The notes below the pieces were generated by a model. That model was not told the origin of the DNA and made no database searches. It worked only from the letters and a program-made list of their open reading frames with translations. Below, piece after piece: positions 13,382 to 21,325 of a DNA stretch of 42,391 bases (the stretch's first letter is position 1; every line of letters begins with the position of its first letter). The stretch is from a virus: IMG/VR virus record IMGVR_UViG_3300035199_001184, positions 1 to 42,391 of that record, one strand, 5' to 3'. The position numbers and the translations under genes were made by a program.

Positions 13382-13999
13382 CTAAATTTTCTTCCCGACA
13401 TAAATGATCCGGCCCACAACATCCAGAGCCGATACATCATCAGTTGAAACGACGCTGCCGGAATAGGCCTGATTGTCCTGAGACATAACCAGACCGTTTG
13501 TCGTGGTTTGAATTCGTCGGATAAACGGATCGCCCCGCAGGCGCATTACGTATACGGCACCGTCCGACAATATTTTGTCGCTTACATCAATCAGGAGAAG
13601 ATCTCCAGAACCAATGAGCGGTTCCATGGCATCGCCTTTAGCTGTCATAGATTTGAAATCGACGCTGCCAAACTTTTCCATCAAATAGACGTAGCTGAAT
13701 GGAATTACGTTACTACTTCCGTCAAAACAATCCGCTACCAATACGATGTCATCGAAGGATCGAAGGGGGCTCTTACCCAGTAACTCGTCGAGGGTGATGC
13801 CCAAAACCTGGGACAGTTTCTTTGCCTTGTCCGGCTTCATGTTTTTGCTGCGACCGCGCATTACATTTCGGATTGTGTCGCGCGGAAAGCCGGATATTTT
13901 TTCCAGATTTGTAAGACCGTGAATGCCGAGATCTTCCATTCGCTGCCGGATTACTCCAATCATTCTGGAAACGTCATTTCCTTCCACAGACCTGTCCAT
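13382..13999 (-). CDS. S24/LexA-type phage repressor lacking catalytic residues
   Basis: The 205-residue protein has an N-terminal HTH (about residues 10-70, with Thr-Asn-Leu-Glu-Lys-Ile-Ser-Gly-Phe-Pro-Arg-Asp-Thr-Ile-Arg) and a C-terminal S24 fold. The strand that normally reads Gly-Asp-Ser-Met-Glu-Pro reads Gly-Asp-Ala-Met-Glu-Pro, so the catalytic Ser is Ala124. The Lys expected in the Val-Lys-Arg-Leu-type strand is Arg161. It should bind DNA and oligomerise but not cleave itself after RecA activation. I chose ATG 13999 because GGGAG lies 8 bases upstream; longer readings lack a ribosome-binding site. Array B lies directly upstream, as expected for an operator of this gene and of the divergent rightward operon. 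Confidence 0.88.
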   Translation of the reverse strand: MDRSVEGNDVSRMIGVIRQRMEDLGIHGLTNLEKISGFPRDTIRNVMRGRSKNMKPDKAKKLSQVLGITLDELLGKSPLRSFDDIVLVADCFDGSSNVIPFSYVYLMEKFGSVDFKSMTAKGDAMEPLIGSGDLLLIDVSDKILSDGAVYVMRLRGDPFIRRIQTTTNGLVMSQDNQAYSGSVVSTDDVSALDVVGRIIYVGKKI

Positions 14000-14056
14000 C
14001 CTTCTATCTCCCGCGACCCGAATTTCAATGAGAAACATTCTTATAACAATCAACGG

Positions 14057-14194
14057 TGGTACTTTCAAGCAATTTGTACCTATTTTTCACCGCACTTAGA
14101 TGTTTTCAAACTCATTTTGCCGAATTTTTACCGTTTATTTTCTATAATCGGTACTTTCTGTTTGACTTTACCTATTGTGTACCGCTATTCGGTA
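14057..14194. repeat. Phased TACCG array B, divergent control region
   Basis: Exact TACCG/CGGTA elements start at 14129, 14149, 14180 and 14190 (steps 20, 31, 10 bp). One-base variants start at 14057 (TGGTA), 14077 (TACCT), 14088 (CACCG), 14118 (TGCCG) and 14169 (TACCT), in the same phase: the full series of steps is 20, 11, 30, 11, 20, 20, 11, 10. The array fills the spacer between the leftward repressor gene and the rightward helicase gene, where operators of a temperate phage are expected. The stretch 14000-14288 contains no gene I can support. Confidence 0.65.
14143..14148 (+). promoter_or_regulatory. Candidate -10 box inside array B
   Basis: A perfect TATAAT lies at 14143-14148 immediately before an inverted TACCG element. 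No good -35 box is found at 16-18 bp upstream (TTGCCG at 14117 would need a 20 bp spacer). A second candidate rightward -35, TTGACT at 14162-14167, has no good -10. The rightward early promoter is probably in this region but I cannot fix it. Confidence 0.3.
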
Positions 14195-14288
14195 TGCACC
14201 AGCGGCAATTACAGCATCAGCTGTTTTCATACGGGTAACCCCATTCCCGTCGCCGCTGGTGCAAATGGGGTGAAAATGGGGAAGTTGT

Positions 14289-15776
14289 ATGATTGAGTTG
14301 CGGGAAAACCAGAACGAATTTGTTGCCGGGATCCGGCATCATTTCGCGCACGGTAGTACTGCACCTGTCGGTGTCGCACCCACGGGAATGGGCAAAACAG
14401 CCTGCCTTTCCGAGATGTCCCGGGGAGCCACCGAAAAGAGCAACACTGCGATGATTGTTGTTCATCGGCAGGAACTGGTTCTGCAGACATCTCTTGCCCT
14501 GTCAAAGTTCGGGATATGGCACGGACTGATTGCTACGCCTGCAGTCGTTCGTGCGGCGATAAAGCAGCAGATCAGGGAACACGGTAAATCTTTCTTCAAT
14601 TCGGACGCGCCGGTCACGGTTGCCAGCGTCCAGTCCCTTGTTCGTCAACTGGACAGCACTAAACCTGTCCAGTTTTTGATGCTTGACGAATGCCATCACG
14701 CCACTGCCGGTTCATGGAAAAAAGTTATCGAATTCATGCCCGATGCCAAATTACTGGGCGTCACGGCAACGCCTGAAAGACTGGACGGAAAAGGCCTTGG
14801 TGTCCATGCCGGTGGATGCTTTACATCAATGGTTATTGGGCCAAGTGTCGATAGTTTGATTGAACAGGGCTGGCTGGCTCCCCCTGTCATCTATGCCCCT
14901 CCCAAGGCGCTTGACCTTGCCGGACTTCGAACCCAGGCCGGTGATTTCGCCCGCGGGGACACTGCCAAAAAAATCGATAGCCCGACCATCACCGGAGATG
15001 CGATTACGCATTATCAACGCTATTGCAACGGTGTACCTGCAATTGCTTTTTGCGCATCAGTAAAACATGCGGAACACGTGGCGGCTCAATTCAGGGAAGC
15101 AGGGTACCAATCATCCTGCATCGACGGAAAAATGAATGACGTCGACCGGCGCGCGGCCATTACCGGATTAGGTGAAGGTCGACTTCATGTACTTACGTCA
15201 TGCGACATCGTCTCGGAAGGAACAGACATCCCGATTGTTGGCGCTGCAATTTTGCTACGGCCAACAAAATCACTGGGATTGTATCTGCAACAGGTTGGCC
15301 GGGTTCTCAGAATGTATCCCGGAAAAACCCATGCGACCATTCTGGATCACGTCGGCAATTCGATGCGGCACGGTATGCCCGAGCAGGAGCGAAACTGGTC
15401 GTTGGACGGTCGCAAAAAAAGAGAGACCGACACAGGCGAAGCCGGGGCACCGGTTCGACAATGCACCAGTTGTTACAGCGTCTATCGCGCCCAGTTGATG
15501 GTCTGCCCACAATGCAATGAGCCGTACGTTCCGAGTAGTCGCCAAATAATGGAAGTTGATGGCGATTTGGTGAAGGTCGACAAAGAGGTTCTGAAATATC
15601 GGCGCATGCAGGAAAACTTACAGGCCGAAACACTGCCTGAGTTGAAAGAACTGGCCCGAAGGCGTGGCTACAAAAATCCGGATGGTTGGGCCCGACACGT
15701 GGCCAATGCGAGAAATCGGAAACAGCAGGCCGGCCAATCCTCATTCATTCTTGAACCTCCAGCGGGTACATCATGA
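14289..15776 (+). CDS. SF2 (DEAD/DEAH-like) helicase with zinc ribbon
   Basis: The 495-residue protein has the superfamily 2 motifs in order: Walker A Ala-Pro-Thr-Gly-Met-Gly-Lys-Thr near 30-37, motif II Asp-Glu-Cys-His near 132-135, Val-Thr-Ala-Thr-Pro (motif III), and motif VI Gln-Gln-Val-Gly-Arg-Val-Leu-Arg near 333-340. A C-terminal zinc ribbon with Cys pairs near 391-394 and 405-408 follows. This build is common for phage replication or recombination helicases of the SSL2/RecG-like type. GGGGAAG lies 7 bases before the ATG. It is the first gene of the rightward early operon, downstream of array B. Confidence 0.9.
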   Translation: MIELRENQNEFVAGIRHHFAHGSTAPVGVAPTGMGKTACLSEMSRGATEKSNTAMIVVHRQELVLQTSLALSKFGIWHGLIATPAVVRAAIKQQIREHGKSFFNSDAPVTVASVQSLVRQLDSTKPVQFLMLDECHHATAGSWKKVIEFMPDAKLLGVTATPERLDGKGLGVHAGGCFTSMVIGPSVDSLIEQGWLAPPVIYAPPKALDLAGLRTQAGDFARGDTAKKIDSPTITGDAITHYQRYCNGVPAIAFCASVKHAEHVAAQFREAGYQSSCIDGKMNDVDRRAAITGLGEGRLHVLTSCDIVSEGTDIPIVGAAILLRPTKSLGLYLQQVGRVLRMYPGKTHATILDHVGNSMRHGMPEQERNWSLDGRKKRETDTGEAGAPVRQCTSCYSVYRAQLMVCPQCNEPYVPSSRQIMEVDGDLVKVDKEVLKYRRMQENLQAETLPELKELARRRGYKNPDGWARHVANARNRKQQAGQSSFILEPPAGTS

Positions 15777-16072
15777 CGGATCAACTGAATAATCGAATTG
15801 CAGAAGCTGAAGTCCAATTGCCGAAGGGGCGGATTGGCTGGCCATCAATCGTGGAGTATCTGACGGAAGATGGCAGTTTCTGTTCTCTTCCACCAAATTC
15901 CCAATCCATGCCGGCACCGGTCGGGCGGTGGCAAACACCTTCAAGTGTTGATTTCGAAACGATCATTCACGATCCGGCAATTTACGAACATCTAAAATCG
16001 ACTGGTCGGATTTATCTGCCGTCTCATACCGGCGTGCACGGCACCCTGATTGATAATCGGAAAACGTCATGA
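15773..16072 (+). CDS. Phage protein of unknown function
   Basis: The 99-residue protein has no motif I recognise; it is polar with several Pro and aromatic residues and no Cys pair. Both ends overlap neighbours as ATGA (start with the helicase stop, stop with the PAPS-reductase-like start), so it is very likely translated. Its position between a helicase and a nucleotide-alpha-hydrolase-like protein suggests a DNA-metabolism role, but nothing in the sequence shows it. Confidence 0.65.
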   Translation: MTDQLNNRIAEAEVQLPKGRIGWPSIVEYLTEDGSFCSLPPNSQSMPAPVGRWQTPSSVDFETIIHDPAIYEHLKSTGRIYLPSHTGVHGTLIDNRKTS

Positions 16073-16908
16073 CGGAGCGGGATGACGGAATCAAATTGTC
16101 CGTGCTTTCACTGGGTGTCGGTGTCCAGTCAACAACTCTGGCATTAATGGCAGCACATGGCGAACTGGATGACCCGATCGATGTCGCCATCTTCGCCGAT
16201 ACTGGATGCGAACCCCGCCCGGTCTATGAACAACTGAAATGGCTGACATCCGGCAACGTAAAATTACCCTTTCAGGTGCACGTTGTGTCCGCTGGTTCGC
16301 TATCACAGGAAATACGCGATGCCGTAGCTGGCGACGCCAAATCACATGGCCGTCCACCTTTGTTCGTTCGTAATCCAGATGGTAGCGCCGGCATGATCAG
16401 GCGGCAATGCACTGGCGATTACAAGATCGATCCCATACGTAAAAAGGTTCGCGATTTGTTAGGGCTAGTTCCGCGGCAACACGCACCACGTTACCCGGTT
16501 GTCGAACAGGTAATCGGAATTTCATTGGACGAAAAACAACGGGCCAAAGATGCATCCGAACGCTGGATCCAAAATCGTTGGCCGCTGATCGAAAAAGGCA
16601 TGACCCGCTGGGACTGTTACGCGTGGCTGGAACGTCACGGCTATCCAATCCCGCCAAAGTCCGCATGCACAATCTGCCCCATGCGTAGCAACACGGAATG
16701 GCGTTGGTTGAAAGACAATGACCCGGTCGGTTGGGCGGAAGCCGTTGAGATCGACAATCTGGTTCGCAGCGGAATGAAAAATCTAAAAGCAGAAGAAGTT
16801 TTTCTTCATCGCAGCCTGGTCCCCTTGGCCGAAGTCGATTTATCCAACCTGTCTGATTTCCACGACGATTTGTTTGACGATGAATGCCAGGGAATGTGCG
16901 GGCTATGA
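16069..16908 (+). CDS. PAPS-reductase-like (PP-loop) phage protein
   Basis: The 279-residue protein starts with a PP-loop variant, Ser-Leu-Gly-Val-Gly-Val-Gln-Ser-Thr at residues 14-22, then Phe-Ala-Asp-Thr-Gly-Cys-Glu-Pro, an Arg-Arg-Gln-Cys-Thr-Gly-Asp-Tyr-Lys-Ile box near the middle and a Cys-Thr-Ile-Cys-Pro-Met pair near 200. This is the phage branch of the adenine nucleotide alpha-hydrolase superfamily that includes PAPS reductase and DndC. It binds ATP and may activate a sulfur or amino transfer, or take part in DNA modification. The gene is coupled by ATGA on both sides and sits directly before three methyltransferase genes. Confidence 0.85.
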   Translation: MTERDDGIKLSVLSLGVGVQSTTLALMAAHGELDDPIDVAIFADTGCEPRPVYEQLKWLTSGNVKLPFQVHVVSAGSLSQEIRDAVAGDAKSHGRPPLFVRNPDGSAGMIRRQCTGDYKIDPIRKKVRDLLGLVPRQHAPRYPVVEQVIGISLDEKQRAKDASERWIQNRWPLIEKGMTRWDCYAWLERHGYPIPPKSACTICPMRSNTEWRWLKDNDPVGWAEAVEIDNLVRSGMKNLKAEEVFLHRSLVPLAEVDLSNLSDFHDDLFDDECQGMCGL

Positions 16909-18425
16909 CGGTGCGTGTTGAACATGGCGATTGTCTGAATGTCATGCGCCAGCTGATCGACGAAGGCGTTCTGGTCGATTCAACGGTTTGCGATCCACCT
17001 TATCACTTGGCAAGTATTGTCGAACGGTTCAGTGCCGATGGCGCGGCGGGCGCTAAATCAAACGGGGCAACCGGTGTTTATAAACGGTCATCGCAGGGGT
17101 TCATGGGGCAAACCTGGGACGGCGGCGATATCGCATTTCGCCCCGAGACATGGCAACTGGTTTTTGAGTTGATGAAACCGGGCGCCTATCTGATCGCCTT
17201 TAGCCACCCGAAAAATTATCACCGCATGGCATGTGCCATCGAAGATGCCGGCTTTGAAATTCGCGACATGATCAACTGGCTGTTCGGGACCGGATTTCCC
17301 AAGTCGCTGGATATTTCCAAAGCCATCGACAAGCGAAGAACAGAAGATATAGAGCCGACCCGTCGCGTCTGCCGCTTTCTGAGAGCGGCAATGCAAGTGC
17401 GCGGTTTGAAATCGAGTGACCTGACGGTTCATTTCAACGACTGCACACCGCGCCTGATCGACCATTGGGCTGCGCGTGATACGGATGGACAACCCTCATT
17501 GCCGACGCCTGAACAGTGGTTCGTTCTCAAATCCGTACTTGCATTGCCGGATGAAATGGATGCCGAAGTCGCCAGATTGAACGCACGTAAAAACACCTTT
17601 GGCGAAGATTGGCAAAACGCTCAGGTTGTCGGAGAGCATCATCGCGATCCCGGCGGATTTGGGCACCTTCGGTTCAACGCCCGAGACACCACTATTCGCC
17701 GTCACAACTCACCGGCAGCTGAGGAATGGGCTGGTTGGGGCACCGCGTTAAAGCCGGCGATGGAACCAATTTGCCTGGCACGCAAGCCGCTGTCGGAAGG
17801 GACAGTGATCGACAACGTACTCAAACATAGTACCGGCGGAATCAACATCGCCGCGTCCGGAGTGCCGTTCGTCTCGGATGAGGACAAAGCGGAAGCGTCG
17901 GCAAAGAATCAACATAGCGATTTTGGTGGCCAGCCAATGTCCAACAAAATCTATGGCGACTACGATCAGCCTCGAGACAATTACAGCGCTGAATATCGCT
18001 GGCCGGCAAACGTCATGCATGACGGCTCTGACGAAGTGCGCGACGCTTTCCCTGATGGCACCAGCCGGTTTTTCTATTCGGCAAAGGCGCAAAATGATGG
18101 ACGGATCCTGCGCTGTCAAATCTGTGATATACGGGCCCGTGGCAAACCTGATTGCTGCCTGCCCGGCCGTGAACATCAGGGTGAAGACATTGGACACCCC
18201 ACGGTCAAACCTATTCCGCTGATGGAATGGCTGGTGACATTGGTGACACCGAAAAAAGGTCTGGTGCTGGATCCGTTCGCGGGCACAGGGACAACCGCAG
18301 AAGCGGCGATGCGCAAAGGCTTTGATGCACTGCTGATCGAAAAGGAAGAACCACATATTCGCGATATCGAATTTCGCCTGGCCAGTCTCCGCGGCGGCGA
18401 CTTACCTATATTTTCAGGGCTATGA
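16905..18425 (+). CDS. Beta-class DNA N4/N6 methyltransferase
   Basis: The 506-residue enzyme has its catalytic Asp-Pro-Pro-Tyr at residues 30-33 near the N-terminus and the SAM-binding Leu-Asp-Pro-Phe-Ala-Gly-Thr-Gly-Thr-Thr near 455, the order of beta-class amino-methyltransferases (N6-adenine or N4-cytosine). The long insert between them (about 130-400) should hold the target-recognition region and includes a Cys cluster (about 398-412) that may bind zinc. Family members of this length are common in phages and usually lack a cognate restriction enzyme, as here. I use the ATG at 16905, which overlaps the previous stop as ATGA; an upstream in-frame ATG at 16884 is less likely. Confidence 0.9.
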   Translation: MTVRVEHGDCLNVMRQLIDEGVLVDSTVCDPPYHLASIVERFSADGAAGAKSNGATGVYKRSSQGFMGQTWDGGDIAFRPETWQLVFELMKPGAYLIAFSHPKNYHRMACAIEDAGFEIRDMINWLFGTGFPKSLDISKAIDKRRTEDIEPTRRVCRFLRAAMQVRGLKSSDLTVHFNDCTPRLIDHWAARDTDGQPSLPTPEQWFVLKSVLALPDEMDAEVARLNARKNTFGEDWQNAQVVGEHHRDPGGFGHLRFNARDTTIRRHNSPAAEEWAGWGTALKPAMEPICLARKPLSEGTVIDNVLKHSTGGINIAASGVPFVSDEDKAEASAKNQHSDFGGQPMSNKIYGDYDQPRDNYSAEYRWPANVMHDGSDEVRDAFPDGTSRFFYSAKAQNDGRILRCQICDIRARGKPDCCLPGREHQGEDIGHPTVKPIPLMEWLVTLVTPKKGLVLDPFAGTGTTAEAAMRKGFDALLIEKEEPHIRDIEFRLASLRGGDLPIFSGL

Positions 18426-20290
18426 TCATGGCCCCAACCGTCAATCCAGCTTTGCTTCCCAAAACCGGTTTTTCAGAACTGGTTTATGGATCTGTCTGTT
18501 CCGGCATCGAAGCCGCAACGGTGGCGTGGGAACGGCTGGGTTGGCGGGCGGCATTTTACTCCGAAATCGAACATTTCCCCCAGGCAGTTTTGCGACATCA
18601 CTACGGCAGCAACATCGTTTCCCGTAGCCGCAAGCGCAAGAGTCTGCAACGAAAACCCGGCGGCATTCGGAATTTTGGTGACTTCACTACAATCAGGCCG
18701 CGCACACTCAGGAGATTAGGCATTGAACCAATTAACGTTCTTGTCGGAGGAACCCCCTGTCAATCGTTCAGCGTCGCCGGATTGCGCGGCGGAATGGATG
18801 ACGCACGCGGTAACCTGGCACTCGAGTATATTCGACTGGCTTACAGCCTCAGCCCCGACTGGTTTCTTTGGGAGAACGTCCCCGGCGTCTTCTCAAGCAC
18901 GGGCGGAGAAGATTTTAGAAGTATTCTCTCGGCAGCAGCGGGATGGGAAATCGATATCCCACAAGGCGGATGGCAAAACAGCGGCATCATCACGCCGGCA
19001 CCAGGATGTTTCGGAGTGGCGTGGCGAGTGCTTGACACTCAGTACGTGCGAGTGGACGGATTTCCATGCGCAATCCCCCAACGAAGACGCCGTGTGTTCG
19101 TTGTCGGTTATCTTGGAGACTGGCGACCTGCCGCTGCGGTACTTTTTGAGCAGGAAAGCCTGTCGGGGAATTTTGCGCCGCGCCGTCAATCGGGCCAAGA
19201 CGTTGCCGGCACACTTGATGCAGGCATTGGCCGCCGTCGCGGAAGCGGAATGAACCCCAATCAAATAGCTGCGGTCGCCCCCACTATTCCCAACCGTGGT
19301 GGTGGTGGTGGACTGGGTACAGATTTCGACTGCGATGGTGGCTTGGTTGTCGACCAACCATTCGACGTCGCCAACACACTGACTGAACGTATGCATAAAG
19401 GCGTCAATTCGACGCTGGACGAAGGTCAAACGCCAGTTATTTCATCCGCCGATCATGCGCCGGCGCTGACGGGCAACTCTTATGGTGACCACGAAAGCCG
19501 GGATGGCTTGCTAGTCGCGCATACGCTGCGCGGTGAGGGATTTGATGCGATGGAAGATGGCACCGGTCGAGGTACCCCGATCATACCGGTCGCAATTCAG
19601 GAACGCGCGATTAGCGAAAACCCGGATACTGGCCCGCAGGGCAAAGGCTGGCAAGAAGGCCTCGCCTACACGCTGGAAGCGCGCAATGAAGTGCAGGCGG
19701 TGGCGTTTTCCGCCAAGGATCACGGCGCTGACGCCTCGGAGGAAGTATCCCCGACATTGCGCGCCATGGCCGAAGGCAGCAGCCATGCCAATGGCGGCGG
19801 ACAGGTCGCCGTCGCGTTTCATAACCGACAGGATCCTGACATTAGTGGTGATGTTTCGCATCCGATAGGAAGCAAAGATAATGGGCTTGCCGTCGCCATT
19901 CGCGGTCGGGATGACGGTGCCATAGCCGAATTGGGTGAGGATGTCGGACATGCGCTGCGTGCCAGTCAGGGCGGTGGCGACAAACCACATGTTTTGGTCG
20001 ACATGTCGGTTCGTCGTTTAACACCGCGTGAATGTGAACGGCTACAGGGTATACCCGATGACTACACGCTGATTCCGGACACTAAGCGAAACTGGAAAGC
20101 CGAAGAGGAAGAGATGCGCGAATACTTCCGGCGCACCATGCAGGAATTTCCCGGCGAAGAGGAATGGCGGTATCTGGCGGCGGATGGCCCTCGTTACAAA
20201 AGTTTGGGGAATTCGTACTCGGGCAACTCTCTAACCTGGCTCGCGCTGCGGATCGGCACTGTTGATGCCATATTGAAGGCTGCGGCATGA
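18422..20290 (+). CDS. C5-cytosine DNA methyltransferase with repetitive insert
   Basis: The 622-residue enzyme shows the C5-methyltransferase motifs: Cys-Ser-Gly-Ile-Glu-Ala (I) near 25, Gly-Gly-Thr-Pro-Cys-Gln-Ser-Phe-Ser (IV, catalytic Cys near 114), Glu-Asn-Val-Pro-Gly (VI) near 151, Gln-Arg-Arg-Arg-Arg-Val (VIII) near 220, Leu-Thr-Pro-Arg-Glu-Cys-Glu-Arg-Leu-Gln-Gly (IX) near 530 and Ser-Leu-Gly-Asn-Ser (X) near 594. Between VIII and IX lie about 290 residues of degenerate repeats with a Thr-Leu...Gly...Val-Ala pattern, where the target-recognition domain belongs. Such enzymes protect phage DNA from host restriction. Coupled by ATGA on both sides. Confidence 0.92.
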   Translation: MIMAPTVNPALLPKTGFSELVYGSVCSGIEAATVAWERLGWRAAFYSEIEHFPQAVLRHHYGSNIVSRSRKRKSLQRKPGGIRNFGDFTTIRPRTLRRLGIEPINVLVGGTPCQSFSVAGLRGGMDDARGNLALEYIRLAYSLSPDWFLWENVPGVFSSTGGEDFRSILSAAAGWEIDIPQGGWQNSGIITPAPGCFGVAWRVLDTQYVRVDGFPCAIPQRRRRVFVVGYLGDWRPAAAVLFEQESLSGNFAPRRQSGQDVAGTLDAGIGRRRGSGMNPNQIAAVAPTIPNRGGGGGLGTDFDCDGGLVVDQPFDVANTLTERMHKGVNSTLDEGQTPVISSADHAPALTGNSYGDHESRDGLLVAHTLRGEGFDAMEDGTGRGTPIIPVAIQERAISENPDTGPQGKGWQEGLAYTLEARNEVQAVAFSAKDHGADASEEVSPTLRAMAEGSSHANGGGQVAVAFHNRQDPDISGDVSHPIGSKDNGLAVAIRGRDDGAIAELGEDVGHALRASQGGGDKPHVLVDMSVRRLTPRECERLQGIPDDYTLIPDTKRNWKAEEEEMREYFRRTMQEFPGEEEWRYLAADGPRYKSLGNSYSGNSLTWLALRIGTVDAILKAAA

Positions 20291-20664
20291 ACCCTGAAAC
20301 CATCATTCAAAATAAATGCCTTCTGGATCTGTCGGAGCTCCCCGGCGTGCGGGTCTGGCGAAACAATACCGGTACCTTGCGCGACATAAACGGTCGACCG
20401 GTAAAATATGGGCTTGTCGGGTCCGGCGACATTCTGGGTATTCGCGTCGTTAAAATAACGCCCGACATGGTTGGGAAATCAATCGGCCAGTTCCTGTCTG
20501 TTGAAATCAAGGTCCCCGGCAAAACGCAGTCCAAAAATCAGGAAAAATTTGAAACCATGGTGCTGGCACACGGTGGTTTGTATGCCGTCGCGACTTCGCC
20601 CGAAGAGGCTGTTCAAGCCGTTACAGATTTTTTGAAAGGTAATGATCATGACGATAGATCGTGA
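20287..20664 (+). CDS. VRR-NUC domain nuclease
   Basis: The 125-residue protein is a stand-alone VRR-NUC (PD-(D/E)XK) domain. Its landmarks are an Arg-Asn-Asn-Thr-Gly start, Gly-Ser-Gly-Asp48, Glu73-x-Lys75 in Val-Glu-Ile-Lys and Gln85 in Lys-Asn-Gln-Glu-Lys-Phe, followed by Ala-His-Gly-Gly-Leu-Tyr-Ala-Val-Ala. Phage members are structure-specific or Holliday-junction-like nucleases in replication and recombination. It is coupled to the C5 methyltransferase by ATGA and its end overlaps the next gene. Confidence 0.88.
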   Translation: MNPETIIQNKCLLDLSELPGVRVWRNNTGTLRDINGRPVKYGLVGSGDILGIRVVKITPDMVGKSIGQFLSVEIKVPGKTQSKNQEKFETMVLAHGGLYAVATSPEEAVQAVTDFLKGNDHDDRS

Positions 20665-21061
20665 CGAAATCGAAAGATGCGCCGATGCTCTGGCCACTAC
20701 CGTCATCATGAAAGACCTGGCCACTGGAGGCGATGCCCGACTATTTGACGTCCTCGGCAGCCTGATCAAACAGAAAACCGGGTGTGACGAAGAGAGGGCA
20801 TCGGCACTGGCCATTCGACAATGTCAGATGCTGGCCGTTCATGCCCTTTCCGGCAATGAGACCGGAACCACGGCAGCGCCTATTTATCAGGCCGAAGAAG
20901 CAATATTGGAAGCTGCTGGTCTTTGGTTCGATGCCTGCGATGCGAACAATCCTGCTGAAAAACCAGAGGCTACATTCGAATTGATGAGAGCCGTCATCAA
21001 TCTCAGAAGACTGGGCGGCGGTTTTGTTCGCAATTCGACAATAGATAATACGAGAGTGTGA
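20648..21061 (+). CDS. Phage protein of unknown function
   Basis: The 137-residue protein is mostly helical by composition and acidic, with no motif I can name. Two starts are possible; I prefer ATG 20648 because AAGG lies 8 bases upstream, while ATG 20642 is too close to it. The gene overlaps the VRR-NUC stop and is followed three bases later by the next gene. Confidence 0.6.
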   Translation: MTIDRDEIERCADALATTVIMKDLATGGDARLFDVLGSLIKQKTGCDEERASALAIRQCQMLAVHALSGNETGTTAAPIYQAEEAILEAAGLWFDACDANNPAEKPEATFELMRAVINLRRLGGGFVRNSTIDNTRV

Positions 21062-21064
21062 CAG

Positions 21065-21325
21065 ATGGCATTTGACCATAGAAATCTTGTGGCGGGCATT
21101 TGCGGCAGACATTCGCTGGCTGTCTGGCACTACACCACGTCCGATCCGTTATCAGAAGTGCGGCAACCCGGTTACTTTCCAAACGAAGTCAGCATGCTGC
21201 AGCCCGGGCATATCATTCTTGTCGTCGCGGGGTATGAGAAACACGTATGCGCCGAATTCGCTTTGCTCGGGGTTACCAGCATTTTTGACGACGACAGTTT
21301 GATCGTTCAGCGTGTGACGGCATGA
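21065..21325 (+). CDS. Small conserved-type phage protein
   Basis: The 86-residue protein has a Trp-His-Tyr-Thr-Thr strand near residue 21, a Gly-Tyr-Phe turn near 36 and a Leu-x-Pro-Gly-His-Ile-Ile-Leu-Val-Val strand near 45-54, a beta-rich pattern seen in small phage proteins often annotated only as hypothetical. It overlaps the Dam-like gene by ATGA. No catalytic residues can be assigned. Confidence 0.6.
   Translation: MAFDHRNLVAGICGRHSLAVWHYTTSDPLSEVRQPGYFPNEVSMLQPGHIILVVAGYEKHVCAEFALLGVTSIFDDDSLIVQRVTA

Noticed and set aside
17748-18356. 202-codon minus-strand ORF inside the beta-class methyltransferase
   Set aside because: It is antisense to a motif-bearing region of the enzyme and has no supporting context.
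18723-19253. 176-codon plus-strand ORF inside the C5 methyltransferase
   Set aside because: It covers the catalytic motifs of the enzyme in a shifted frame; composition is typical of an out-of-frame reading.
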